Shown here: in pieces, positions 19,484 to 29,685 of the stretch | Numbering within the stretch: the stretch's first letter is position 1 | How the letters are laid out: the number at the start of each line of letters is the position of its first letter | DNA from: Solimonas aquatica | Lineage (GTDB): Bacteria; Pseudomonadota; Gammaproteobacteria; Nevskiales; Nevskiaceae | DNA length: 64,000 nt | Reading direction: 5' to 3' | Assembly (NCBI RefSeq): GCF_900111015.1 | Contig: NZ_FOFS01000001.1 | Coordinates: 1-64,000 of the forward strand | Translations under genes and position numbers: made by a program | Notes under the pieces: generated by a model | The model's database searches: none | What the model was told of the DNA's origin: nothing | The model's input: only the letters and a program-made list of their open reading frames with translations

Positions 19484-19696
19484 AACCGTTTCCTCCGCTA
19501 TGGTCCATGGCGATGCGGTGACGGGCGCCGGACCTTGGGTTTTCTCGATTCCCGCCGCAAACCGCCGCCGTCACGACCAGCGGCGCAGTTTGCGGCCGTC
19601 AACGTATTATGGCGCATCGCTCTTGCGGCCGATGCAGGATGCGAGGGCTTCCACGTAGGGGAATCCCGTAGTGTCCCGGTGTGAATTTATGGCTTG

Positions 19697-21253
19697 ATGT
19701 ACCGGGCGCTCTTCTTCACCATGGCCGCCAGCCAAATTTGGAGTGCGTCAGTGGATGCACGTGATCGTGAATTGATGCGCGTCATGCAGCACGCGAAGGA
19801 CTACGCCACCTGGCGTGAGGCCGCCGCGGCGCTGGACAAGCGTGAAGGCTGGGACGAGTGGCGCGAGGATGAAACCTCGCACGACTACGACTGGCGGCTG
19901 ATCCGCTCGCGCCTGCGGCAGATCCGCCAGTACCGTGAAGATGGCGCGGTGGCCAAGCTGATTCATCATCTGCGGCAGGGCCTGCACTGGAACCTGGGCA
20001 ATCTCGGCAACCCGCAGCTCTACGCCCATGCGCGCGTCGGCAGCAAGAAGCTGATCAGCGAATACGCCGGTGAAGTGTCCGCCGCGCTGCGCTGGCTCTG
20101 CGAGCAGGATCTGCCGGAGCTCCCGCATGCCGCCAAGCTGAAATTCTTCGAGGAAACCGAGCTGAGCTACGGCCGCTCGGCGCTGATGCTGTCCGGCGGC
20201 GCCACGCTGGGCCTGTTTCATGTGGGCGTGGTCAAGGCCTTGTACCGCGAGAACGTGGTGCCGCAGATCATGTCGGGCTCCAGCGCCGGTTCGGTGGTCT
20301 GCGCCACGGTCGGCTCGCGCGCACCGCACGAGCTGGAGTCGCTGCTCGATCCGGAAGCCGCCTACTACCATTTCTGGCGCCTGCTGCCGATGCGCGAGAT
20401 CATGCGTCATCGCGCGCTGATGGATCAGGACCAGCTGCGCAAGGCCATTGCCGCCAATGTCCGTGATCTGACGTTTGAAGAGGCCGAGCGCATCTCCGGC
20501 CGCGTCACCAACATCACGGTCTCGCCGGCGGGCGTGAACCAGCAGCCGCGCCTGCTCAACTATCTGACCTTCCCGTATCTCTACGTGCGCGAGGCGGTGC
20601 TGGCTTCCTGTGCGGTGCCGCTGCTGTTTCCGCCGGTGATGCTGATGACGCAGGACGAACACGGCGAGCGTGTGCCCTACATGCCGCTGCTGCGCTGGAA
20701 CGACGGCTCGCTGAAATCGGACCTGCCGATTCTGCGCATGCGTCGCCTGCACAACGTCAATCATTTCATCGTCAGCCAGACCAATCCGCACGTGCTGCCC
20801 TTCGTCGGCGGCAGCGAGCCCGGCGGCAAGGGCCTGCGCACCACGGCGCGCGACTACCTCTATTCCACGCTGCGCGGGCAGAGCAAGAGCATCGTCGATC
20901 TGGTGCGCCAGAACCTGCCGATCGGTGGCGTGCGTCGCACCCTGGACGTGGCGTCTTCGATTCTCGATCAGGAATACCGCGGCAACATCAACATCGTGCC
21001 GGAGGTGAGCCTCTGGCGTTATGCCAATGTCACCAGCAATCCGAGCATGGAGGCGATCAAGCGCTTCATGCTGGAAGGCGAACGCGCCACCTGGCCGCGC
21101 ATCGAGATGATCCGCAACCAGACCCAGATCAGCCAGACGCTCGATGCCTGTGTGCGCCAGTTGCGCGCCCAGCCGCCGCTGCCGGGCAGTGGCGAGCGTG
21201 GCGCGCGCAAGCCGGAACTCAAGGTGGTGCGGGATCGCGGCAACGCGAGCTGA
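19697..21253 (+). CDS. Patatin-like phospholipase/triacylglycerol lipase with DUF3336 N terminus
   Basis: A 518-residue cytoplasmic lipid hydrolase. The N-terminal 150 residues (AKDYATWREAAAALDKREG, WNLGNLGNPQLYAHARVGSKKLI) match DUF3336, as in yeast Tgl3/4/5. The patatin domain follows, with the oxyanion loop SGGATLGLFHVG at about 166-177, the nucleophile Ser196 in GSSAG and the catalytic Asp336 in NDG. ATG at 19697 was preferred over the adjacent TTG. Likely acts on triacylglycerol or phospholipid. Confidence 0.87.
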   Translation: MYRALFFTMAASQIWSASVDARDRELMRVMQHAKDYATWREAAAALDKREGWDEWREDETSHDYDWRLIRSRLRQIRQYREDGAVAKLIHHLRQGLHWNLGNLGNPQLYAHARVGSKKLISEYAGEVSAALRWLCEQDLPELPHAAKLKFFEETELSYGRSALMLSGGATLGLFHVGVVKALYRENVVPQIMSGSSAGSVVCATVGSRAPHELESLLDPEAAYYHFWRLLPMREIMRHRALMDQDQLRKAIAANVRDLTFEEAERISGRVTNITVSPAGVNQQPRLLNYLTFPYLYVREAVLASCAVPLLFPPVMLMTQDEHGERVPYMPLLRWNDGSLKSDLPILRMRRLHNVNHFIVSQTNPHVLPFVGGSEPGGKGLRTTARDYLYSTLRGQSKSIVDLVRQNLPIGGVRRTLDVASSILDQEYRGNINIVPEVSLWRYANVTSNPSMEAIKRFMLEGERATWPRIEMIRNQTQISQTLDACVRQLRAQPPLPGSGERGARKPELKVVRDRGNAS

Positions 21254-21382
21254 GCGCAGCAGGCAAGGCAGGACGGCGCCGGCGCGGTGATCCGCGCCCT
21301 GGTTTCGATCGTGGCGGCGGCTCCGGCGCCGCGCTGTGCGGCGGGCGCAGGCGGCGCTGCGCGGGACACTCACAAAGCCCGC

Positions 21383-21396
21383 CGTCTTGCAAGACG
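21383..21396. repeat. 14-bp perfect palindrome upstream of parC
   Basis: CGTCTTGCAAGACG at 21383-21396 is a perfect palindrome about 64 bp before the parC ATG. A TAAAAT at 21418-21423 could be a -10 element, so the palindrome would lie near the -35 region, as an operator might. No matching regulator is known to me. Confidence 0.5.
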
Positions 21397-21459
21397 TGAT
21401 TCCCTGCGCTCATTGCGTAAAATCCGTCTCATCCGCAGTCCTTCCGACCCCAATCTCCC

Positions 21460-23697
21460 ATGAGCCAAGACGCCGCCGATTCCGGCTTCGATACCGAGCG
21501 CCTGCCGCTGCGCGTGTTCGCCGAGAAGGCCTATCTCGACTATTCGATGTACGTGGTGCTGGACCGCGCGCTGCCGCATATCGCCGATGGTCTGAAGCCG
21601 GTGCAGCGGCGCATCGTCTATGCGATGAGCGAGCTGGGGCTGTCTTCGACCTCCAAGCACAAGAAGTCGGCCCGCACCGTCGGCGATGTGATCGGCAAGT
21701 TCCATCCGCACGGTGACTCGGCCTGTTACGAGGCCATGGTCACTATGGCCCAGCCCTTCAATTACCGCTATCCGCTGATCGACGGCCAGGGCAACTGGGG
21801 TGCGCCGGATGATCCGAAGTCCTTCGCGGCCATGCGCTACACCGAGTCGCGCCTGGCAGCCTACGCGCAGACCCTGCTCGCGGAGCTGGGACAGGGCACG
21901 GTGGACTGGCAGCCGAACTTCGACGGCACGCTGGACGAGCCGCGCCTGCTGCCCGCGCGCCTGCCCAACATCCTGGTCAATGGCACCACGGGCATCGCCG
22001 TGGGCATGGCCACCGACATCCCGCCGCACAATCTGCGCGAACTGGTGCGCGCCTGCCTGCACCTGCTCAAGCATCCCAATGCGCAGGTGGAGACGCTCTG
22101 CGGTTTCGTGCAGGGCCCGGATTTCCCCACCGCCTGCGAAATCGTCTCCGAGCCGCATGATCTGCTGAAGCTCTATCAGACCGGCAACGGCCAGATCCGC
22201 GCCCGCGCGCGCTGGGAGCGCGACGAGGACGGCAACATCATCATCACCAATCTGCCCTTCCAGGTTTCGCCGTCCAAGGTGCTGGAGCAGATCGCCGAGC
22301 AGATGCGCGCCAAGAAGCTGCCGCTGGTGGAAGACCTGCGCGACGAGTCGGATCATGAAAACCCCACGCGCCTGGTGATCGTGCCGCGCTCCAACCGCGT
22401 GGATACCGACACCCTGATGGCGCATCTGTTCGCGACCACGGATCTGGAACGCAGCTACCGCGCCAATCTCAACATGATCGGCCTGGACGGCCGGCCCAAG
22501 GTCAAGAACCTGCGCGACATCCTCAGCGAGTGGCTGGAGTACCGCTTCGCCACCGTCACGCGCCGCCTCAACCACCGCCTGGGCAAGGTCAACGAGCGCC
22601 TGCACATCCTCGAAGGCTTGCTGATCGCCTATCTCAATATCGACGAGGTGATCCGCATCATCCGCTTCGAGGATGATCCCAAGGCCAAGCTGATGAGCAC
22701 CTTCGCGCTCTCCGATGCGCAGGCCGAATGGATTCTCGACCTCAAGCTGCGTCACTTGCAGAAGCTGGAGGAGATGAAGATCAAGGGCGAGCAGGCCGAA
22801 CTGGCCGCCGAACGGGATCGCCTCGAAGCCCTGCTCGGCGACGACGAAAAGCTCAAAGACCTGATCGCCGACGAACTGAAGGAAGACGCCAAGAAGTACG
22901 GCGACGAGCGCCGCTGCCCGATCAACGCGCGGCCGCCGGCCGCCGCCCTGGAAGCCACGGAAATCCTGCCGGCCGAGCCGGTCACCGTGGTGCTGTCCAA
23001 GGCCGGCTGGATCCGCGCCGGCAAGGGCCATGAGCTGGACGCCACCGCGCTCAGCTACAAGGCCGGCGACGAGTTCGCCTTCGCGGCGCAGGGCAAGACC
23101 AATCAGCTGCTGGTGCTGCTGGACCACAAGGGCCGCTGCTACACGCTCAATCCGCGCGAGCTGCCCTCGGCGCGCTCGCAGGGCGAACCCATCACCACCA
23201 AGCTCGACATCCAGGACGGTGGCCGCATCATGGGCCTGATGATGGGCGAGGGCAGCGAGAAGCTGGTGCTGGGCAGCGACGAGGGTTACGGCTTCATCGC
23301 CAAGCTGGGCGATCTGGAGTCGCGCCTGAAGGCCGGCAAGGCGGTGGTGAACGTGTCCGACAGCGCTGCGGTGCTCACGCCGGCGCGCGTCGCCGATCCG
23401 ACCCGCGACAGCTACGCCCTGGCCACCGCCGAGGGCCGCCTGCTGGTGTTCCCGCTGAGCGAGCTGCCGGAACTGGCCAAGGGCAAGGGCAACAAGCTGG
23501 TGACGCTCAAGGGCGAGGACCGCATCCTGGCTTCCTGCGTGCTGCCGGCCGGAGCGGCCCTGACCCTGGTCTGCGGCAAGCGCACCCTGACCCTGAAACC
23601 CTCGGACCTGGCGCACTACAGCGGGGCGCGGGCCAGCCGCGGCAGCCATCTGCCGCGCGGCTTCCAGCGCGTGGAGCGCATGGAGCCGGAGGCATGA
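21460..23697 (+). CDS. parC: DNA topoisomerase IV subunit A
   Basis: ParC forms topoisomerase IV with ParE and unlinks daughter chromosomes. The 745-residue length and the C-terminal beta-pinwheel without a GyrA box favour ParC over GyrA. The catalytic Tyr127 lies in [10 protein letters not shown]. In the quinolone-resistance region [13 protein letters not shown], Ser87 and Glu91 (E. coli Ser80 and Glu84) are the sensitive-type residues. The N terminus [20 protein letters not shown] is typical. parE is not in the window. Confidence 0.96.
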   Translation: MSQDAADSGFDTERLPLRVFAEKAYLDYSMYVVLDRALPHIADGLKPVQRRIVYAMSELGLSSTSKHKKSARTVGDVIGKFHPHGDSACYEAMVTMAQPFNYRYPLIDGQGNWGAPDDPKSFAAMRYTESRLAAYAQTLLAELGQGTVDWQPNFDGTLDEPRLLPARLPNILVNGTTGIAVGMATDIPPHNLRELVRACLHLLKHPNAQVETLCGFVQGPDFPTACEIVSEPHDLLKLYQTGNGQIRARARWERDEDGNIIITNLPFQVSPSKVLEQIAEQMRAKKLPLVEDLRDESDHENPTRLVIVPRSNRVDTDTLMAHLFATTDLERSYRANLNMIGLDGRPKVKNLRDILSEWLEYRFATVTRRLNHRLGKVNERLHILEGLLIAYLNIDEVIRIIRFEDDPKAKLMSTFALSDAQAEWILDLKLRHLQKLEEMKIKGEQAELAAERDRLEALLGDDEKLKDLIADELKEDAKKYGDERRCPINARPPAAALEATEILPAEPVTVVLSKAGWIRAGKGHELDATALSYKAGDEFAFAAQGKTNQLLVLLDHKGRCYTLNPRELPSARSQGEPITTKLDIQDGGRIMGLMMGEGSEKLVLGSDEGYGFIAKLGDLESRLKAGKAVVNVSDSAAVLTPARVADPTRDSYALATAEGRLLVFPLSELPELAKGKGNKLVTLKGEDRILASCVLPAGAALTLVCGKRTLTLKPSDLAHYSGARASRGSHLPRGFQRVERMEPEA

Positions 23698-23745
23698 GCC
23701 GGCAGGTGCGGCGGGTCTTGTCCCAAGCTTTCAGGAAACTTTCAT

Positions 23746-23773
23746 CTTGAAATCCGGGTCCAAGCCCCCAGTG
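23746..23773 (+). promoter_or_regulatory. Sigma-32-like promoter of htpX
   Basis: CTTGAAA at 23746-23752 and CCCCAGTG at 23766-23773 with a 13-bp spacer fit the heat-shock consensus well; E. coli htpX is a known sigma-32 target. Position +1 would be near 23780, giving a leader of about 110 bases that contains a large hairpin. Confidence 0.6.
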
Positions 23774-23802
23774 AGGCATCTGTGAGAACGCGGGTTGCTT
23801 AA

Positions 23803-23844
23803 CAGTTGCCTTTGTCGGCCCGCCGGGCCCTGCGAAGGCAACTG
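23803..23844 (+). promoter_or_regulatory. Stem-loop in the htpX leader
   Basis: CAGTTGCCTT (23803-23812) pairs perfectly with AAGGCAACTG (23835-23844), and inside it GGCCC (23817-23821) pairs with GGGCC (23825-23829). It lies in the predicted 5' leader, 46 bases before the htpX ATG. It could stabilise the message, sense temperature, or terminate transcription from parC; there is no T-run. Confidence 0.55.
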
Positions 23845-23890
23845 ACAATCGACCCTGTCTCACCGACTGAACAAAGGCAGTCTTCACACC

Positions 23891-24778
23891 ATGAAACGCA
23901 TATTCCTGTTCCTGGCCACCAACCTGGCCATCGTGCTGGTGCTCAGCCTCGTGACCTCGCTGCTGGGCGTGAACCGCTGGCTGACGGCCAACGGCCTGAA
24001 CTACCAGGCCCTGCTCGGCTTCTGCCTGGTGTTCGGCTTCGGTGGCGCCTTCATCTCCCTGGCCATGTCCAAGATGATCGCCAAGTGGAGCACCGGCGCG
24101 CAGGTGCTCACCGAGCCGCGCAGCTCACAGGAAATGTGGCTGCTGCAGACCGTGGAGCGTCAGGCCCGCGCCGCCGGCATCGGCATGCCGGAAGTGGCCA
24201 TCTTCGACGCCCCGGAGCCCAATGCCTTCGCCACCGGCATGAGCAGGAACAGCTCGCTGGTCGCGGTGTCCACGGGCCTGCTGCGCAACATGACCCAGGA
24301 AGAAGTGGAGGCCGTGCTCGGCCATGAGATCAGCCACGTCGCCAACGGCGATATGGTGACGCTCACCCTGATCCAGGGCGTGGTCAACACTTTCGTGATG
24401 TTCCTGGCGCGCGTGGTCGGTTATGTCATCGATCAGGCGGTGTTCCGTCGCGGTTCGGACGAGCGCGGCCCCGGCATCGGCTACATGTTCACGGTGATGA
24501 TTCTGGAAATGCTGTTCGGCATCCTGGCCAGCATGATCGTGGCCTGGTTCTCGCGTCAGCGCGAGTTCCGCGCCGACGCCGGCGGCGCGCATCTGGCCGG
24601 CAAGCGCAAGATGATTGCCGCCCTGCAGCGCCTCAAGGCCGCGCACGAGCCGGTGTCCTCGCTGCCGGCGAACATGGTGGCGCAGGGTTTCAGCGGTGGT
24701 CAGCTGGCCAAGCTGTTCTCCACGCATCCGCCGCTGGACGAGCGCATCGCCGCGCTGCAGAAGGCGACGGTGGTCTGA
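23891..24778 (+). CDS. htpX: Membrane zinc metalloprotease HtpX
   Basis: HtpX degrades misfolded inner membrane proteins together with FtsH. The 295-residue product has two N-terminal membrane helices, the zinc motif HEISH at 145-149, two more helices around 160-230, and the conserved [15 protein letters not shown], which supplies the third ligand. The tail [15 protein letters not shown] is typical. A heat-shock-type promoter precedes it and a strong terminator follows. Confidence 0.96.
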   Translation: MKRIFLFLATNLAIVLVLSLVTSLLGVNRWLTANGLNYQALLGFCLVFGFGGAFISLAMSKMIAKWSTGAQVLTEPRSSQEMWLLQTVERQARAAGIGMPEVAIFDAPEPNAFATGMSRNSSLVAVSTGLLRNMTQEEVEAVLGHEISHVANGDMVTLTLIQGVVNTFVMFLARVVGYVIDQAVFRRGSDERGPGIGYMFTVMILEMLFGILASMIVAWFSRQREFRADAGGAHLAGKRKMIAALQRLKAAHEPVSSLPANMVAQGFSGGQLAKLFSTHPPLDERIAALQKATVV

Positions 24779-24799
24779 AAACAGGTGTCGGTGTTCCGG

Positions 24800-24829
24800 A
24801 AAAGCGGCCCGCGTGGCCGCTTTTCTTTT
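24800..24829 (+). terminator. Rho-independent terminator of htpX
   Basis: AAAAGCGGCC (24800-24809) pairs with GGCCGCTTTT (24815-24824) around a 5-base loop, and TTTTCTTTT follows on the plus strand. It separates htpX from the convergent epmB gene. Confidence 0.9.
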
Positions 24830-24840
24830 GCGCGCCGTTC

Positions 24841-25866
24841 CTACCAGGGCACCGGCGTCTTGGCCGGTTCGCCGGCAAGCTCGCGGACCAGACGCGGCAC
24901 CAGATAGCCCGGCAGCCGCGCCGAGAGCGCGCGCATCAGCGCCTGCGCCTCGGGCTCGGACACTTCGAAATGCGCCGCGCCCTGCACGCGGTCGAGCAGG
25001 TGCAGGTAATAGGGCAGCACGCCGCATTCCAGCAGGCGCTCGGACAGCGCCGCCAGGGTGTCGGCGTCGTCGTTGACGCCGCGCAGCAGCACGCTCTGGT
25101 TGAGCAGGCTGATGCCGCGCTCGCGCAGGGGCCTCAGCGCCTGCGCCACCTTGTCATCCAGCTCGCGGGCATGATTGGCGTGCAGCACGAACACGGTGGC
25201 CAGGCGCGTGGCGTCCAGCCAGCCCAGCAGGCGTTCGTCGATGCGCGAGGGCAGCACGATGGGCTGACGGGTGTGGAGGCGCAGGCGCCGTACATGCGCG
25301 ATGCCGTCCAGGGCCTGCACCAGCTCGGCGAGCTTGTCATCGGCCAGCGACAGCGGATCGCCGCCGGAGAGAATCACCTCGCTGATGCTGGTATCCGCCG
25401 CAATCTCGTCCAGCGCCGTCTGCCAGTGCGCGCGCACCGCCAGCTGCCCGGAATAGGGGAAGTGGCGGCGAAAGCAGTAACGGCAGTGCACCGCGCAGGC
25501 GCCGGTGGCGATCAGCAGCACGCGGCCCTGGTATTTATGAATCAGGCCGCCGCCGCGCGCACGCTTGAGGTCGCCCACCGCATCGCTGACGAAGCCCGGC
25601 ACCTGCCGCGCTTCCTCCGTCGCCGGCCAGACCTGGCGCAGCAGCGGGTCGTGAACATCGCCCTTGGCCATGCGCTCGGCATAGGCGCGCGGCACGCGCA
25701 GGGGAAAATCGCGCATCAGGCCGGCGGCGAGCTGCGGTGTCGCCGGGTCCAGTCCCAGATACGCCAGCAGCTCCGCCGGACGGCTAAAAGCCTGACGCAG
25801 CTCGTGTTGCCAGGCCGGTGCGCGCGCGGTCTCGCTCTGGTTGTTTTGGGGGTGGGACGGTATCAT
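24841..25866 (-). CDS. epmB: EF-P lysine 2,3-aminomutase EpmB
   Basis: A radical SAM enzyme that converts alpha-lysine to (R)-beta-lysine for modification of EF-P. The 341-residue length equals E. coli EpmB. The 4Fe-4S motif CX3CX2C is at Cys124, Cys128 and Cys131, followed by [16 protein letters not shown] and the PLP-binding [11 protein letters not shown]-type segment (here [15 protein letters not shown]) are present. The ATG at 25866 starts 75 bp from the divergent efp ATG. With efp and epmA next to it, the whole beta-lysylation pathway except the EpmC hydroxylase is in one place. Confidence 0.95.
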   Translation of the reverse strand: MIPSHPQNNQSETARAPAWQHELRQAFSRPAELLAYLGLDPATPQLAAGLMRDFPLRVPRAYAERMAKGDVHDPLLRQVWPATEEARQVPGFVSDAVGDLKRARGGGLIHKYQGRVLLIATGACAVHCRYCFRRHFPYSGQLAVRAHWQTALDEIAADTSISEVILSGGDPLSLADDKLAELVQALDGIAHVRRLRLHTRQPIVLPSRIDERLLGWLDATRLATVFVLHANHARELDDKVAQALRPLRERGISLLNQSVLLRGVNDDADTLAALSERLLECGVLPYYLHLLDRVQGAAHFEVSEPEAQALMRALSARLPGYLVPRLVRELAGEPAKTPVPW

Positions 25867-25941
25867 GCCCGCCGATTTTCGCCGCCCGGCACCCGGCGCG
25901 GCAAATCGCCCATCCGAATTTGTCATCGCAGCGAGAGTCTT

Positions 25942-26511
25942 ATGGCGTCCGTCAGCACCAATGAAATGAAGGCCGGTACCAAGGTTCTGATCGATGGAGA
26001 TCCGTACTCCGTCATCGAAAACGAGTACCGCAAGCCGGGCAAGGGTCAGGCGACCAACACGCTGAAGATCCGCAACCTCAAGACCGGCCGCGTGCTGGAA
26101 AAGACCCTGAAGTCCGGCGACAGCTGGGAAGCCGCCGACGTCGAAGACAAGGACATGCAGTACCTGTACAACGACGGCCAGTTCTGGACCCTGATGGACC
26201 CGGTCAGCTACGAGCAGATCCAGGCCGGTGAAGCCGCGATGGCCGATGCCGCCAAGTGGCTCAAGGGCGAGGAGACCGTGCGCGTGACGCTGTGGAATGA
26301 AGCGCCGCTGGTCGTCTACGCGCCCAACACCGTGGAACTGGTGGTGGCCGAGACCGATCCGGGTCTGCGTGGCGACACCGCCACCGGCGGCACCAAGCCG
26401 GCCAAGCTGGAAACCGGCGCCGTGGTCCGCGTGCCCCTGTTCGTCAACGAGGGCGAGAAGATCAAGGTCGACACCCGCACCGGCGAGTATCTGAGCCGCG
26501 TCGGCAAGTAA
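25942..26511 (+). CDS. efp: Elongation factor P
   Basis: EF-P relieves ribosome stalling at polyproline stretches. The 189-residue product has the KOW-like N domain with the modified-lysine loop KPGKGQ, where Lys34 is the expected beta-lysylation site, and the two OB domains with [13 protein letters not shown] and a C terminus [16 protein letters not shown]. Divergent from epmB and 21 bp upstream of epmA, the two enzymes that act on Lys34. Confidence 0.97.
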   Translation: MASVSTNEMKAGTKVLIDGDPYSVIENEYRKPGKGQATNTLKIRNLKTGRVLEKTLKSGDSWEAADVEDKDMQYLYNDGQFWTLMDPVSYEQIQAGEAAMADAAKWLKGEETVRVTLWNEAPLVVYAPNTVELVVAETDPGLRGDTATGGTKPAKLETGAVVRVPLFVNEGEKIKVDTRTGEYLSRVGK

Positions 26512-26532
26512 TCGACATCCGAGGGGCGCGGC

Positions 26533-27498
26533 GTGAGGCCTGAGGCGCTTTGGCGGCCCAGCGCCAGCATCGCAATCCTGAAAGCGCGGGCGCAGCTGCT
26601 GGCTGCGATCCGCGCTTTTTTTATGCAGCACGGTCTGCTGGAAGTGCAGACGCCGATTCTCTCGGCGCACGCCACGGTGGACCGTCACATCGACAGCTTT
26701 GCCACCCGCGATGGGCGCTGGCTGCAGACCTCGCCGGAGTTTGCGATGAAGCGCCTGATCGCCGCCGGCAGCGGGCCGATCTGGCAGCTGGCGCCGGTGT
26801 TCCGCGTCGATGAGCAGGGCCGGCATCACAATCCCGAATTCACCATGCTGGAGTGGTATCAGCCCGGCTACGACCATCTGCGGCTGATGGATGAGGTGGA
26901 GGCGCTGCTGCGGCATTGCGGCGCGCCGGACTGCCGCTATGAGCGCCTGAGCTATCGCGAGGCCTTTGTGCGCCACGCCGGCTTCGATCCTTTTGTCCTG
27001 AGTGCACAGCAGCTGCGGGCGCAGCTGGGGCCCGCCGGGATCGCCGAGCCCGAACAGCTGGATGCGGCGGATCTGGCGGATCGCGATTTCTGGCTGGATC
27101 TCTGGATGAGCCAGCACATCAGCCCGCGCCTGGGCCAGGATGCGCCGCAGTTTCTCTACGACTTTCCCGCCTCGCAGGCGGCGCTGGCGCGCGTGCGTGA
27201 CGGTGAGCCGCCGCTGGCCGAACGCTTCGAGCTGTTCTGGCGCGGCATCGAGCTGGCCAATGGTTTTCACGAGTTGTCCGATGCCCAGGAGCAGCGGCGC
27301 CGCTTCCTTGCGGATCAGGCCTGGCGCGCACAGCAGAAGCGCATGGTGCCGCCGTATGACGCGCATCTGGTCGAAGCGCTGGCGGCCGGCTTTCCGGATT
27401 GCGCCGGTGTGGCACTGGGTGTGGACCGTCTGCTGATGCTGCTGACCGGCTGCGCGCGACTGGAAGAGGTGCTGGCCTTCGCAGCGGACCGGGCCTGA
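26533..27498 (+). CDS. epmA: EF-P (R)-beta-lysine ligase EpmA
   Basis: A truncated class II lysyl-tRNA synthetase paralogue (PoxA/GenX/YjeA) that attaches beta-lysine to EF-P. The 321 residues contain only the catalytic domain without the anticodon-binding domain. Motif 2 (FRVDEQGRHHNPEFTMLEWY) and motif 3 (GVALGVDRLLML) are intact. The GTG at 26533 gives the standard opening WRPSASIAILKARAQLL. It is in operon with efp. Confidence 0.95.
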   Translation: MRPEALWRPSASIAILKARAQLLAAIRAFFMQHGLLEVQTPILSAHATVDRHIDSFATRDGRWLQTSPEFAMKRLIAAGSGPIWQLAPVFRVDEQGRHHNPEFTMLEWYQPGYDHLRLMDEVEALLRHCGAPDCRYERLSYREAFVRHAGFDPFVLSAQQLRAQLGPAGIAEPEQLDAADLADRDFWLDLWMSQHISPRLGQDAPQFLYDFPASQAALARVRDGEPPLAERFELFWRGIELANGFHELSDAQEQRRRFLADQAWRAQQKRMVPPYDAHLVEALAAGFPDCAGVALGVDRLLMLLTGCARLEEVLAFAADRA

Positions 27499-27504
27499 GC
27501 GCGC

Positions 27505-28524
27505 TCAGTTTGGCGCCAGCGCCGCCAGCAATGCCGCTGCGCTCAGATACACCGGCGGCGCCTGGCCGCGCCTTGCTTCCACCAGCTCGCAGAGGCGGCG
27601 ATTGGCCGGCGCATCGCGGCCGAGCTGCTGCGCCAGCTGCACGATGGCGCCGTTGAGTTCGCGCACTTCGGTGTCGCGGCCCTGCGCCAGGTCCGCCACC
27701 ATCGAGGGGTAGGCACCCGCACGCAGGCCATTGCGCAGCCGCGCGAACCACCAGGGCAGGGGACTGCGTCCCGCGAGCAGGCGGCGATAGAGCGAAAACG
27801 GCAGCGGCATGGGCAGCGCGTAGGCCGTTCCGCTGGCCTCCAGCACCGCCACCGCCTCATCCAGAACCTGCACATAGGCGCGACGCAGCTCGCGCTGCGT
27901 CAGCAGTTCGGCGAAGCCGGTATGCGTGAGCGCGCCGATGGCATTGGCGAGATTGATCAGCAGCTTGCCCCACAGCGAGGGCTCGCCGTGGCTGCGGCCC
28001 ACGCGCATGGCGCTGCCGGCGAAGGCGCGACGCAGCGCGGTTTCCTCGCGCGCGATCAGCACGCGTGGCGTGGTGCTCAGCTGTGCGTGCAAGGGGGCCA
28101 GCAGCTGCGCGTTGAACATCACCGGCATCGCCAGCAGGCGCTGGCCGGGCCGGCGTGCGCGGATGCGCGCCAGCGCCGCCGGACCGTTGAGGGTGGAAAC
28201 CAGGGTGCAGTGCGCCGGCAGGGGCGGAAGCGCATCCAGCGCCGCGTCGAGCTGCGTCTGCTTCACGCACAGCAGCAGATAATCCATCTGGGCCAGCTCG
28301 CCGGCCGTGCACAAGCGGGGCCTGGGCTGCGCGCGTTCACCGGCGGCGGTGCGCAGGCGCAGCTGCGGCAGCGTCTGCCACCGGGCGGCGTCACGCTCGC
28401 GGGCCAGCAGCGAGAGCTGGCAGCGGCCACTCTCCGCCAGATGCAGGGCCAGCACGCAGCCCACCGCGCCGGCGCCGATCAGGCCGATGCGCGGTGTCTG
28501 GTCGGAGTCAAGTGCGGCCATCAT
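27505..28524 (-). CDS. Ketopantoate reductase family protein (2-dehydropantoate 2-reductase)
   Basis: A 339-residue NAD(P)H-dependent reductase homologue. The Rossmann motif GLIGAGAVG lies at about residues 13-21, CVKQTQLDAAL near 90, LNGP near 115, and the helical domain has WGKLLINLANAIGALT with the catalytic Lys. PanE reduces ketopantoate to pantoate in coenzyme A synthesis, but several paralogues of other specificity exist, so panE itself is not claimed. Two adjacent ATG codons at 28524 and 28521 are possible starts. Confidence 0.8.
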   Translation of the reverse strand: MMAALDSDQTPRIGLIGAGAVGCVLALHLAESGRCQLSLLARERDAARWQTLPQLRLRTAAGERAQPRPRLCTAGELAQMDYLLLCVKQTQLDAALDALPPLPAHCTLVSTLNGPAALARIRARRPGQRLLAMPVMFNAQLLAPLHAQLSTTPRVLIAREETALRRAFAGSAMRVGRSHGEPSLWGKLLINLANAIGALTHTGFAELLTQRELRRAYVQVLDEAVAVLEASGTAYALPMPLPFSLYRRLLAGRSPLPWWFARLRNGLRAGAYPSMVADLAQGRDTEVRELNGAIVQLAQQLGRDAPANRRLCELVEARRGQAPPVYLSAAALLAALAPN

Positions 28525-28609
28525 GCCAGCACTATAGGGCGGTGCGGGCAAGACGGGAATTTTGCGGCGATGCCACAATGCCGCGCGGCACGAGCCAAGG
28601 GAGCGGGGT

Positions 28610-29401
28610 ATGCGGACTGCAGTGAAGCTGGGGGCGAGGGTGGCACTGTTGCTGGTGCCAGCGCTGTCGGCTGCCGAGGCGCCCACGGCGCAAAGCGTGC
28701 TGCAGTGCATGCGCGCCAACGTGCCGCAGACGCTGCAGGTCAAGCAGGTGGAACTCAGCGCGGTCGATGGCAATGGTGGCAGCCGGCAGCTGCGTGGCCG
28801 CCTGTACGCGCGCCGCGAGAACGAGTTGCTGCAGGCGATGATGCGGATCGAGTCGCCGGCCGACATGAACGGCGCCGCCTACCTGCTGCGGCAGAAGGAC
28901 GGCGCCGTACGCGATGAGATGTACGTGTATCTGCCCTCGCTGGCCAAGGTGCGCCGCATCAACGGCGCGGCCATGGACGGTTCGCTGTGGGGCACCGACA
29001 TCACCTATGGCGACTTGCGCCAGATCACCGGCGCCTTTGCCGGCAGCGATGCCAGGCTGGAAGGCAGCGAGACGCTCAATCAGCGCAGCGTCTACGTGCT
29101 CAGCGTGAATCCACCGGCGGCGAACGATGGCTCGCAGATCCAGCAGCTGCGTGCCTGGGTGGATGCCAAGACCTGCGTGGCCCTGCGCGTGGATTTCAGC
29201 GACGGCAAGATGGTGCGCCGCCGGCTGGAAGTGGCGCCGGCCGAGCTGCGCCAGGATGGCCGCTTCTGGTACGCCGGCAATGCCGTGATGCGCGACCTGC
29301 AGGCCGGCTCGCAGACCCAGCTCAAGGTGCTGGGCGTGAGCGCGGATCAGGATCTGCTGGGACGCTATTTCAATCCGGCCAGTTTCTTCGTGGGTGGTTA
29401 G
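28610..29401 (+). CDS. Outer membrane lipoprotein-sorting (LolA-like) protein, RND partner
   Basis: A 263-residue periplasmic protein with a signal peptide cleaved near SAAEA (residues 19-24). The remainder is a beta-rich LolA-like fold, with YLPSLAKVRRI, GSLWGTDITYGDL and a C-terminal DLLGRYFNPASF, typical of the family annotated as outer membrane lipoprotein-sorting protein. Such genes usually lie directly before an MMPL/RND transporter, as here, suggesting joint transport of a lipid. The stop TAG is made from the TA target site plus the first base of the MITE-like element that follows. AAGGGAG precedes the start. Confidence 0.8.
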   Translation: MRTAVKLGARVALLLVPALSAAEAPTAQSVLQCMRANVPQTLQVKQVELSAVDGNGGSRQLRGRLYARRENELLQAMMRIESPADMNGAAYLLRQKDGAVRDEMYVYLPSLAKVRRINGAAMDGSLWGTDITYGDLRQITGAFAGSDARLEGSETLNQRSVYVLSVNPPAANDGSQIQQLRAWVDAKTCVALRVDFSDGKMVRRRLEVAPAELRQDGRFWYAGNAVMRDLQAGSQTQLKVLGVSADQDLLGRYFNPASFFVGG

Positions 29402-29679
29402 GGCCTGTCAACGCTATGGACGATCGCTTCGTTGCTGCCGGAAATGGCGCCCGGCAAGGCGCGGGACGCAGGCCCTGGTGGTTCCAAGGCCAAGTCCCGC
29501 AACGTCGCTGGGTGCCATTTCCGGCGCAAGCCGGATGGCACGGGGCCCCACGTGGACGACTGGAGCCGAAGGGCGGCATTGGCAGCCGCCGGCCTGGAAT
29601 CACCAGGCGGCGCGTCTGCCGCCTTGCCCTGCGGCAAAACGGCCTCCGTCGCAGCCATTGCCATGGCGTTGACAGGCCC
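29401..29679. mobile_element. MITE-like element with 19-bp terminal inverted repeats
   Basis: The ends GGGCCTGTCAACGCTATGG (29401-29419) and its complement at 29661-29679 match at 18 of 19 positions, and both are flanked outside by TA (29399-29400 and 29680-29681), a likely target-site duplication. No transposase fits in 279 bp. An 89-base nested hairpin (29437-29525) fills the first half: outer arms match 15 of 16, with GCGGGAC/GTCCCGC inside and GGCC..TGG/CCA..GGCC at the tip. Removing the element and one TA restores a TAG stop for the upstream gene, so the insertion was neutral for that protein. Confidence 0.75.
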
Positions 29680-29685
29680 TAGCCC

